From the NCBI GenBank assembly GCA_019635285.1, contig JAHBZS010000039.1, positions 1-46,400 of the forward strand: a stretch of DNA of 46,400 bases. The letters run 5' to 3'. The stretch comes from Rubrivivax sp. GTDB lineage: Bacteria; Pseudomonadota; Gammaproteobacteria; Burkholderiales; Burkholderiaceae_C. A program made the position numbers and the translations under genes. A model generated the notes under the pieces. It searched no databases. It was not told the origin of the DNA and saw only the letters and a program-made list of their open reading frames with translations. Below, piece by piece: positions 40,085 through 46,400 of the stretch. The first letter of the stretch is position 1; every line of letters starts with the position of its first letter.

Positions 40085-40701
40085 CGCCGGCGGCGTGGCC
40101 GCGCGGCGGCGGCGCGCCGGATCGGACGCGTCACGTCGGCCAGCAGCATCACGCTGCGCACCAGGTCCTGCACCGCTTCGGCCAGGTCCACCGGCGGTTC
40201 TAGCGTGTCGATCATGGCCTGCAGCGCGTCGGCGTCTTCCAGGTCCTCCGCGTCGAAATGCAGGTAGATCAGGGCCAGCGGCTCCAGCAACTGGGCATCG
40301 TCGCCGCGCTGCAGCAGCGCGGGAAAGCGATCCATGGCCATCGCAAAGCCCGCCGCCCAGGGCAGCACGGCTTCCGAAGCCGACGCCGACCCGTCGAGCT
40401 CGAACACCCAGGGGTCGAACCACTGCCGCTTGGCAATGGCGTCGCGCAGCTGGTCGTGCCGCTGCCACACCAGCGCCTGCAGTCGCGCGGGGTCGAAGCC
40501 CGCCGGCAGGGGGCGTGCCTCGATGTCGGTGACGCACGGCAGCCAAGTCTGGGGCGGCACATCGTTGGGCTGCAGCAACAGACCGCAGAGAAAGCCGTCG
40601 AGCGCACTCACGTCCAAGGGCGTCAGGGGCGGCGGCACTTCGTCCAGCCGATCCTGCAGTTGCTGATGCAAATCGCCCAAGTGCGGCGCATCTTGCGCCA
40701 T
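40081..40701 (-). CDS. UPF0149/YecA-family protein
   Basis: A 206-residue protein of the YecA/YgfB (UPF0149) group, all-alpha proteins of unknown precise function; YgfB-type members modulate gene expression in some bacteria. The family core reads LTPLDVSALDGFLCGLLLQPNDVPPQTWLPCV, then VLPWAAGFAMAMDRFPALL and the acidic helix YLHFDAEDLEDADALQAMIDTLE. It ends in a basic arginine-rich tail; the SEC-C zinc motif found at the end of many YecA proteins is missing. The ATG at 40701 (MAQDAPHLGDL) is preferred over ones further upstream (40725, 40749), but the ribosome site is weak in each case. Confidence 0.78.
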   Translation of the reverse strand: MAQDAPHLGDLHQQLQDRLDEVPPPLTPLDVSALDGFLCGLLLQPNDVPPQTWLPCVTDIEARPLPAGFDPARLQALVWQRHDQLRDAIAKRQWFDPWVFELDGSASASEAVLPWAAGFAMAMDRFPALLQRGDDAQLLEPLALIYLHFDAEDLEDADALQAMIDTLEPPVDLAEAVQDLVRSVMLLADVTRPIRRAAAARPRRRR

Positions 40702-40759
40702 GTGCTTCGATGATCTGGAATCCATGGCGCATTGTGGGGCGGCGCGCATGCCCTGGGGC

Positions 40760-40963
40760 GAATCGAGCGGGCGGCTTTCGAACTTAGGGATAGTCTGCGC
40801 TGGCCGGACTGCCTAGAGTCCGGGTACTTGCTGTCACACGAAAAGTCAGGCTTGCGCGCACGGCGCACCAGGCATCGCCCACAGAGGCGAGCCTGCAACA
40901 GTCCCAACGACGTCCTTTCATAAGGACTTCCAAAGCCCGCCGGGTCTCCGGCGGGCTTTTTTT
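40760..40963 (+). ncRNA. Candidate small regulatory RNA (5' end uncertain)
   Basis: Between the divergent UPF0149-like and MFS genes is a stretch with no plus-strand gene that nevertheless ends in a strong intrinsic terminator reading rightward. Three clear hairpins occur: CCGGACT/AGTCCGG (40804-40823, 6-base loop), GTCCTT/AAGGAC (40912-40927, loop TCAT) and the terminator stem. A terminator here needs a transcript that starts within the gap, since the upstream neighbour is on the other strand. The 5' end is a guess; no good promoter stands out. A long 5' leader of the MFS gene with an attenuator is the main alternative. Confidence 0.45.
40934..40963 (+). terminator. Strong Rho-independent terminator
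   Basis: AGCCCGCCGG pairs perfectly with CCGGCGGGCT around the tetraloop GTCT, and seven Ts follow. It lies 31 bp upstream of the MFS gene start and points the same way, so it ends a transcript made within the gap or attenuates one running into the MFS gene. Confidence 0.92.
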
Positions 40964-40994
40964 CGACGCCGTCGCCGGCGGATAGACTGGGCCG

Positions 40995-42176
40995 ATGAAA
41001 GAAGCGCCCTACGCATGGGTGGTGGTCTGGGCGACGTTCTTCGCGTTGGCCATCATCTTCGGCGTTTCCTATTCCTTCGCCGCCTTCTTCGCCTCCTTCG
41101 CCAGCGAGTTCGCGGCGCAGCGCGCCGACGTGTCGCTGGTCTTCGGTCTTTCGGGCGGCGTCTACTTCGTCTTCGGTGCGGGCGCCGGCATGCTGGCCGA
41201 CCGCTTCGGCCCGCGCGCCGTCACCACCGCGGGCATGTTGTTGATCGCTGCCGGCCTGTGGCTTTGCAGCCTGGCCGATTCGATGCGCATGGTCTATGCC
41301 GCCTATGGGGTGGGCGTCGGGCTGGGCATCGCGCTGGTCTACACCCCGTCCATCGCCTGCGTACAGCCCTGGTTCAAGGCGCGGCGTGGCCTGGCCGCCG
41401 GCCTGGCCAGTGCCGGCATCGGTGCCGGCACCGTGGCCGTGCCGCTGATGGTCACCGTGGCCATCGGTTGGTGGCAGTGGCGCGGGGCGATGCGTGCGCT
41501 GGCGCTGGCGGTGCTGGTGCTGGGCGTCTGCGCCACCTGGCTGCTGCGCCGCGCGCCGGCGGCGCGCATGGCGCCCGGCCAGGCGGTGGCCGGGCAGAGC
41601 CTGCGCGAGACGCTGCGCGACGCGCGCTTCTGGTGGCTGTACCTGAGCGTGGTGCTGGCCGCGCCGAGCATGTTCATCCCCTTCGCTCATGTGTCGGCGG
41701 CGGCCCGGGACATGGGCGTCGACGCGGCCCGCGCCGTGGGCCTGGTGGGGCTGATCGGCATCGGCAGCCTGGTCGGCCGCTTTGCCATCGGCGCGCTGGC
41801 CGACCGGCTGGGCCGCACGCTGACCCTGCTGCTGATGCAGGCTTCCATGGGCCTGTCGCTGCTGGCCTGGTGGTCCGCGGGCGGCTACCCGACGCTGGTC
41901 TTCTTCGCGCTGTGGTTCGGCTTGAGCTACGGCGGCATCGTCTCGCTGCTGCCGGCCATCTGCATGGACCTGTTCGGCGCGCGTGCCGTGTCCGGCATCA
42001 TCGGCACGCTGTACAGCGGCGCGGCGCTCGGCAACCTGGCCGGCCCGGTGCTGGCCGGCGCGGTGTTCGACCGGACCGGCAGCTACCTGCCGGTGCTGTG
42101 GGCCTGCCTGGCCTTGTCGGCGCTGGCCGCCGCGGCCTCCGCCAAGCTGCTGGCGGCGCGCGGCCCGGCTTACTGA
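40995..42176 (+). CDS. Major facilitator superfamily transporter (OFA-like)
   Basis: A 393-residue carrier with about 12 hydrophobic segments. The MFS loop between helices 2 and 3 reads GMLADRFGPRAV, and the matching second-half loop GALADRLGRTLTLLL is present. The N terminus (YAWVVVWATFFALAIIFGVSYSFAAFFASFASEF) and CVQPWFKARRGLAAGLASAGIGAG resemble the oxalate/formate antiporter group, which moves small carboxylates. Substrate is not predictable. The start lies shortly after the strong terminator, so its own promoter must lie in the short gap or transcription must read through. Confidence 0.87.
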   Translation: MKEAPYAWVVVWATFFALAIIFGVSYSFAAFFASFASEFAAQRADVSLVFGLSGGVYFVFGAGAGMLADRFGPRAVTTAGMLLIAAGLWLCSLADSMRMVYAAYGVGVGLGIALVYTPSIACVQPWFKARRGLAAGLASAGIGAGTVAVPLMVTVAIGWWQWRGAMRALALAVLVLGVCATWLLRRAPAARMAPGQAVAGQSLRETLRDARFWWLYLSVVLAAPSMFIPFAHVSAAARDMGVDAARAVGLVGLIGIGSLVGRFAIGALADRLGRTLTLLLMQASMGLSLLAWWSAGGYPTLVFFALWFGLSYGGIVSLLPAICMDLFGARAVSGIIGTLYSGAALGNLAGPVLAGAVFDRTGSYLPVLWACLALSALAAAASAKLLAARGPAY

Positions 42177-42218
42177 TCGGGCGGCCGGCTGAACCCTCGG
42201 CCGGCTGAACGCGGCCGG

Positions 42219-42641
42219 CTATTTGGCGAAGAGCTGCGCCGGGTCGGCGAAGGCCTTGAACTCCAGCGCGTTGCCGCAGGGGTCCAGCAGGAACATCGTC
42301 GCCTGCTCGCCCACCTGGCCCTTGAAGCGCACGTGCGGCTCGATGACGAACTTCGTGCCGGCGGCCACCAGGCGGTCGGCCAGCCCCTGCCATTCACCCA
42401 TGTCCAGCACCAGGCCGAAGTGCCGCACCGGCACGTCGTCGCCATCGACCTTGCCGGTCTGGCGGTGGCCGGCTTCGTCGGGCGCCAGGTGCGCGACGAT
42501 CTGGTGTCCCTGCAGGTCGAAGTCGACCCAGCTGTCGGACGATCGGCCTTCGGGGCAGCCCAGCAGGCCGCCGTAGAAGGCGCGGGCCTTGTCCAGCGAC
42601 GTCACCGGAAAGGCCAGATGGAAGGGGTGTCGGACGCTCAT
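42219..42641 (-). CDS. VOC-family (glyoxalase/bleomycin-resistance) protein
   Basis: A 140-residue vicinal-oxygen-chelate protein. The N-terminal strand [29 protein letters not shown] holds the first metal-ligand histidine. [10 protein letters not shown] and the final [14 protein letters not shown] carry the other expected ligands (His and Glu). Relatives act as dioxygenases, isomerases or small-molecule-binding resistance proteins. The substrate is unknown. Its ATG overlaps the stop of the EamA transporter gene (ATGA), so the two are translationally coupled and may handle the same compound (inference). Confidence 0.85.
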   Translation of the reverse strand: MSVRHPFHLAFPVTSLDKARAFYGGLLGCPEGRSSDSWVDFDLQGHQIVAHLAPDEAGHRQTGKVDGDDVPVRHFGLVLDMGEWQGLADRLVAAGTKFVIEPHVRFKGQVGEQATMFLLDPCGNALEFKAFADPAQLFAK

Positions 42642-43591
42642 GCGCCATTGTCGCCGGGCGTCGCCGCCGGCTTGTGCGTGGCCAGGTAAATGGCCGGCAG
42701 GATCAGCGCCGCACCCACCGCGTGGTACCAGCGCGGCGCCTCGCCGAGCAGCCACCAGGCGGTGAAGGCGGCGTACACCGGCGACAGGTACATGACCAGC
42801 GAAGACCGCGACGCCCCCAGCTCGCGCAGCATGAAGGCGTAGGCCTGGTAGGACAGCAAACCCGGCAGCAGCGCGGCCAGCACGACCAGCCACGCTGCCT
42901 TGGCGCCCAGCGGCGGGCCGGGCTGCCGCAGCGCCTCCAGCGCCGCAAAGGGCAGCAACACCAGCACGCCGCCCAGAGTGATGGCCGCCAGCCGCGGCCC
43001 CGGCCCCAGCACCGACGGCCAGCGCTGCAGCAGCACCGTGTAGGCCACCCAGGAGATCGCGGCCACCAGGATCCACAGGTCGCCGACGCTGAAGCGCACC
43101 GACCGCAGATGGCCCAGGTCGCCGCGCACGATGACGAAGACCACCCCGGCCAGCGCCATGGCCATGCCGGCCTGCTGCCCGCGGCTGAGGTGCTCGTGCA
43201 GCAGCCGCGTCGACACCAGTGCGATGGCCACCGGCGTGGCCGCGTAGATCAGGCCGATATTGACCGCGCTGGTGGACTGCGCGCCCTCGTAGACGAAGGC
43301 GCCGCAGATCCACATGCCCAGCGCGCCCAGCAGCAGCATCTGCTTCCATTCGCGGCGCCACTGCGCGAAGTCGCGCACCAGCACCGCGGCCGACAGCGGC
43401 AGCATCAGCAGCAGGGCCAGCGTCCAGCGGCCCAGCGCCAGCGCGTGCGGCGCGATCACGCCGTCGGACGCGCGCGCGATGATGTAGTTCGACGACCACA
43501 GCGCCGGCGTGACCCACAGCAGCAGCTGGGCCAGGCGCTGGCGGCGGCGGGCGGTGCGGGGCGGCGAAGGGCGGTGCATGTCGGCGCGCAT
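42638..43591 (-). CDS. EamA/DMT-family exporter
   Basis: A 317-residue drug/metabolite transporter with ten hydrophobic segments in two EamA repeats. The first starts at [23 protein letters not shown], the second at [23 protein letters not shown]. The last part, [41 protein letters not shown], is the classic EamA ending. Such proteins export amino acids or other metabolites. The ATG at 43591 follows GGAG by eight bases; an ATG 18 bases upstream is less likely. It is coupled to the VOC gene downstream and divergent from the Mrr-like gene. Confidence 0.9.
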   Translation of the reverse strand: MRADMHRPSPPRTARRRQRLAQLLLWVTPALWSSNYIIARASDGVIAPHALALGRWTLALLLMLPLSAAVLVRDFAQWRREWKQMLLLGALGMWICGAFVYEGAQSTSAVNIGLIYAATPVAIALVSTRLLHEHLSRGQQAGMAMALAGVVFVIVRGDLGHLRSVRFSVGDLWILVAAISWVAYTVLLQRWPSVLGPGPRLAAITLGGVLVLLPFAALEALRQPGPPLGAKAAWLVVLAALLPGLLSYQAYAFMLRELGASRSSLVMYLSPVYAAFTAWWLLGEAPRWYHAVGAALILPAIYLATHKPAATPGDNGA

Positions 43592-43635
43592 GGTAGAAGC
43601 TCCGCCCACCGGATGCTGGATGCAGGAGAAGCGCG

Positions 43636-44208
43636 TTGAAGTGGAAGATGGCCGAGAACTCGCTGTTCGCGATCCTGCTGCGCTCGCCGTGGTGGATCGC
43701 CCTGGGCATCGGCGTGCTGCTGGTGCTGCTGATGCGCGTGCTGCTGCCGCCGGACTACGCCACGCCGGCGATGCTGGGCAGCTTCCCGTTCTTCGTGATC
43801 GCCGCGATGGCCGCCTGGAAGCAGCTGCGCGCGCCCAGCCCCGCGCAGATCGAGCAGACCGTGCAGCGGCTGCAGGCGATGAATTCGCGCGAGTTCGGCG
43901 CGGCCATCGAAGCCGCGTTTCGTGCGCAGGGCCACGAGCTGCGCCGCCTGGACCAGCCCGGTGCCGACCTGGAGCTGAGCAAGGGCAACCGCCGCACCGT
44001 GGTGGCCTACCGGCGCTGGAAGGCGGCCAAGCTGGGCGTGGAGCCGCTGCGCGAACTGCAGGCGGTGCAGCAGCGGCTGGAGGCCGACGCCAGCCTGTAC
44101 GTGGCCGCCGGCGAGCCCAGCGAGCAGGCGGGCGACTTCGTGCGCACGTCGAAGATGCAGCTGATGGGCCTGGCCGAACTGGCGCAGCTGATGCGCAGCC
44201 AACGCTGA
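43636..44208 (+). CDS. Membrane-anchored Mrr/DUF2034-like protein, probably inactive nuclease
   Basis: A 190-residue protein with two N-terminal transmembrane helices (about 10-36 and 47-62) and a C-terminal restriction-endonuclease-like domain. The helix [35 protein letters not shown] leads into [36 protein letters not shown]. Active Mrr_cat domains have D then Q-x-K in a VQCKRW strand. Here the aspartate is kept, but the strand is VAYRRW, so the catalytic Gln and Lys are lost. The TTG start at 43636 has AGGAG seven bases before it; the ATG at 43648 does not. Function is unknown; DNA binding at the membrane is possible. Confidence 0.75.
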   Translation: MKWKMAENSLFAILLRSPWWIALGIGVLLVLLMRVLLPPDYATPAMLGSFPFFVIAAMAAWKQLRAPSPAQIEQTVQRLQAMNSREFGAAIEAAFRAQGHELRRLDQPGADLELSKGNRRTVVAYRRWKAAKLGVEPLRELQAVQQRLEADASLYVAAGEPSEQAGDFVRTSKMQLMGLAELAQLMRSQR

Positions 44209-44214
44209 CTTAGC

Positions 44215-45012
44215 ATGGCCGCCATGAACCCACCGACACGCCAGGTTGCCCTCGTCACCGGGGCCGCACGCGGCATCGGCCTGGCCAGCGCGCAATGGTT
44301 CCTGCAGCAGGGCCATGCGGTGGCGCTGCTGGACATCGACGCGGCCACCTTGCAGGCCGCGGCCGCGGCGCTGTCACCGGCCGATCGGGTGCTGGCGCTG
44401 CCGGCCGACGTGCGCGACCCCCAGCAGGTGGCGCAGGCCGTGGCGGCGGTGGACGCCCGCTTCGGCCGGCTGGATGCGCTGGTCAACAACGCCGGCATCG
44501 CCATCTTCAAGCCGCTGCAGGACACCGGCTTCGACGAATGGCGCGCCGTGCTGGCCACCAACCTGGACGGCCCCTTCCTGTGCACGCAGGCGGCGGTGCC
44601 GCTGATGCTGCGTGGCGGCGGCGGCGCGGTGGTCAACATCGCCTCCATCTCCGGCCTGCGCGCCAGCACCTTGCGCGTGGCCTACGGCACCAGCAAGGCG
44701 GCGCTGATCCACCTGACCAAGCAGCAGGCGGCCGAGCTGGGCGACGTGGGCATCCGCGTCAATGCCATCGCGCCCGGGCCGGTGGACACGGCGATGGCCA
44801 AGCGGGTGCACAGCGCGGCCATCCGCGCCGACTACCACGACAGCATTCCGCTGGGCCGCTACGGCACGCCGGAAGAAATTGCCGCCGGCATCGGCTTTTT
44901 GTGCAGCGACGCTGCCAGCTACATCAACGGCCAATGCCTGGCGGTCGATGGCGGCTTCGACGCCGTGGGCATCGGCCTGCCCAGCTTGCGCCGCGATCGC
45001 GGCAAGTCCTAG
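44215..45012 (+). CDS. Short-chain dehydrogenase/reductase
   Basis: A 265-residue classical SDR. The cofactor motif is TGAARGIGLAS, followed by an aspartate after the second strand (LLDID) that favours NAD over NADP, NNAG in LVNNAGIAIF, the catalytic serine in VNIASISG, and Y-x-x-x-K in YGTSKAALIH. The tail SYINGQCLAVDGGFD is usual. Two start codons are possible, 44215 and 44224, and neither ribosome site stands out. It precedes mmsA by 31 bp in the same direction, so the pair may form a catabolic operon, perhaps with a hydroxyacyl substrate (inference). Confidence 0.87.
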   Translation: MAAMNPPTRQVALVTGAARGIGLASAQWFLQQGHAVALLDIDAATLQAAAAALSPADRVLALPADVRDPQQVAQAVAAVDARFGRLDALVNNAGIAIFKPLQDTGFDEWRAVLATNLDGPFLCTQAAVPLMLRGGGGAVVNIASISGLRASTLRVAYGTSKAALIHLTKQQAAELGDVGIRVNAIAPGPVDTAMAKRVHSAAIRADYHDSIPLGRYGTPEEIAAGIGFLCSDAASYINGQCLAVDGGFDAVGIGLPSLRRDRGKS

Positions 45013-45043
45013 ACTGACCCTTCACCTCACGCACGGAGCACAC

Positions 45044-46400
45044 CATGGGCGCACCCGAAGCCTTCACCGCCACCACCGACGTCGGCCACTACATCGGCGG
45101 GCGCGTCGTGCCCGGTGCCAGCGGCCGGCAGCAGCCGGTCTACAACCCCAGCACCGGCAAGGTGGCGCGCCAGCTGGCGCTGGCCTCGGTGGAGGAAGTG
45201 AACGCCGCGGTGGCCAACGCCAAGGCCGCGCAACCGGCCTGGGGCGACACGCCGCCGATCCGCCGCGCGCGCGTGATGAACGCCTTCTTGCAGCTGCTGA
45301 TGCAGCACCGCGACACGCTGGCGGCGATGATCACCGCCGAACACGGCAAGGTCTTCACCGACGCGCAGGGCGAGGTGACGCGCGGCATCGACATCGTCGA
45401 ATTCGCCTGCGGCATCCCGCAGCTGCTGAAGGGCGACTACACCGACCAGGTGTCCACCGGCATCGACAACTGGACCCTGCGCCAGCCGCTGGGCGTGGTG
45501 GCCGGCATCACGCCCTTCAACTTCCCGTGCATGGTGCCGATGTGGATGTTCCCGGTGGCGCTGGCCTGCGGCAACGCCTTCATCCTGAAGCCCAGCGAGC
45601 GCGACCCCAGCCCCAGCCTGTTCATGGCCGACCTGCTGAAGCAGGCCGGCCTGCCCGACGGCGTGTTCAACGTCGTGCAAGGCGACAAGGTGGCGGTGGA
45701 CGCGCTGCTGACGCACCCCGACGTCAAGGCGGTGTCTTTCGTCGGCAGCACGCCGATCGCCCAGTACATCTACGAAACCGGTGCGCACCACGGCAAGCGC
45801 GTGCAGGCGCTGGGCGGGGCCAAGAACCACATGGTGGTCATGCCCGACGCCGACATCGAGCAGGCGGTGGACGGCCTCATCGGCGCCGGCTACGGCAGCG
45901 CGGGCGAACGCTGCATGGCCATCAGCGTGGCCGTGCTGGTGGGCGACATCGCCGACAAGATCGTGCCCAAGCTGGCCGAGCGTGCCAAGACGCTGAAGAT
46001 CAAGAACCCGATGGCGCTGGACGCGGAGATGGGGCCGATCGTCACGCAGCAGGCGAAAGAGCGCATCGAGGGCTACATCGAGCTTGGCACCAAGGAAGGT
46101 GCGAAGCTGCTGGTCGACGGCCGCGGCCACAAGGTGCCGGGTCTGGAGGGCGGCTTCTTCACCGGCGGCAGCTTGTTCGACCACGTCACGCCGCAGATGC
46201 GCATCTACAAGGAAGAGATCTTCGGCCCGGTGCTGAGCTGCGTGCGCGTCAAGGATCTGGCCGAGGCGGTGCAGCTGGTCAACGAACACGAGTTCGGCAA
46301 CGGCGTGGCCTGCTACACCAGCGACGGCCACGTCGCGCGCGAATTCGCGCGGCGCGTGCAGGTGGGCATGGTCGGCATCAACGTGCCGATCCCCGTGCCG
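45044..46400 (+). CDS. mmsA: CoA-acylating methylmalonate-semialdehyde dehydrogenase (3' end outside window)
   Basis: The first 452 residues of MmsA, which oxidises malonate or methylmalonate semialdehyde to acetyl-CoA or propionyl-CoA in valine and inositol breakdown. Family marks: the N terminus [40 protein letters not shown], the LGGAKNH that replaces ELGGK of other ALDHs and removes the general base, and [11 protein letters not shown] with the catalytic cysteine. The frame runs to the edge at NVPIPVP, an MmsA-specific segment; about 50 residues are missing. GGAG precedes the ATG at 45044. Confidence 0.95.

Overview
The window is about 46 kb of very GC-rich chromosomal DNA. The gene complement and synteny point to a betaproteobacterium of the order Burkholderiales, probably the Comamonadaceae/Sphaerotilaceae lineage: CytX behind a TPP riboswitch, PilT-PilU, RecG-OxyR-KatG-Dps, a GTP-type PEP carboxykinase and CoA-acylating MmsA. 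The assignment is inferred from gene content, not from a marker gene. Almost every third codon position is G or C, so long spurious antisense frames are everywhere. Genes were chosen by family match, codon use, ribosome binding sites and start/stop overlaps.

Region 1 (1-1901) is housekeeping: the 5' part of tldD, rsmI, and a divergent yraN whose start overlaps the rsmI start. In E. coli, rsmI, lpoA, yraN, diaA and dolP lie together. Here yraN is cut off from a diaA-like/dolP-like pair (16513-17759) by an accessory block of about 14.6 kb.

Region 2 (1902-16512) is that block. In order it holds: (a) a TPP riboswitch driving cytX; (b) a 274-bp palindrome that can fold into a three-way junction (34-bp closing stem plus two arms of about 50 bp); (c) an envelope locus with a small lipoprotein and a 700-residue repeat lipoprotein, divergent from a DUF6502-type protein and a translationally coupled lipoprotein, with a TTTGGG operator on a consensus -10 box; (d) gene debris; (e) a Res-type toxin with a Xre/DUF2384-type antitoxin; (f) a PadR regulator divergent from a FadH-type 2,4-dienoyl-CoA reductase and a SnoaL-like protein, with two 16-bp operators; (g) a TetR regulator divergent from a coniferyl-aldehyde-dehydrogenase-type ALDH, with GTTnACAnTGTnAAC operators on a near-consensus promoter.

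Region 3 (16513-36804) is mostly core: diaA-like/dolP-like, a beta-hydroxyacid dehydrogenase, pilT-pilU, yggS, a CnoX-like thioredoxin, proC, ubiA, prfC, a divergent Fpg/Nei relative with altered lesion-recognition residues, the peroxide-defence group oxyR-katG-dps, recG, the queuosine genes queA-tgt, rlmJ and a MOSC protein.

Region 4 (36805-46400) holds pckG, a metallophosphoesterase, a UPF0149/YecA-like protein, a candidate small RNA ending in a strong intrinsic terminator, an MFS carrier, a VOC protein coupled to an EamA exporter, a membrane-anchored Mrr-like protein lacking catalytic residues, an SDR enzyme and the 5' part of mmsA.

I saw no rRNA, tRNA, CRISPR array, complete insertion sequence or prophage. 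The strongest leads for something undescribed are the three-armed palindrome, the DUF6502/lipoprotein locus, the candidate sRNA and the variant Fpg-like glycosylase.
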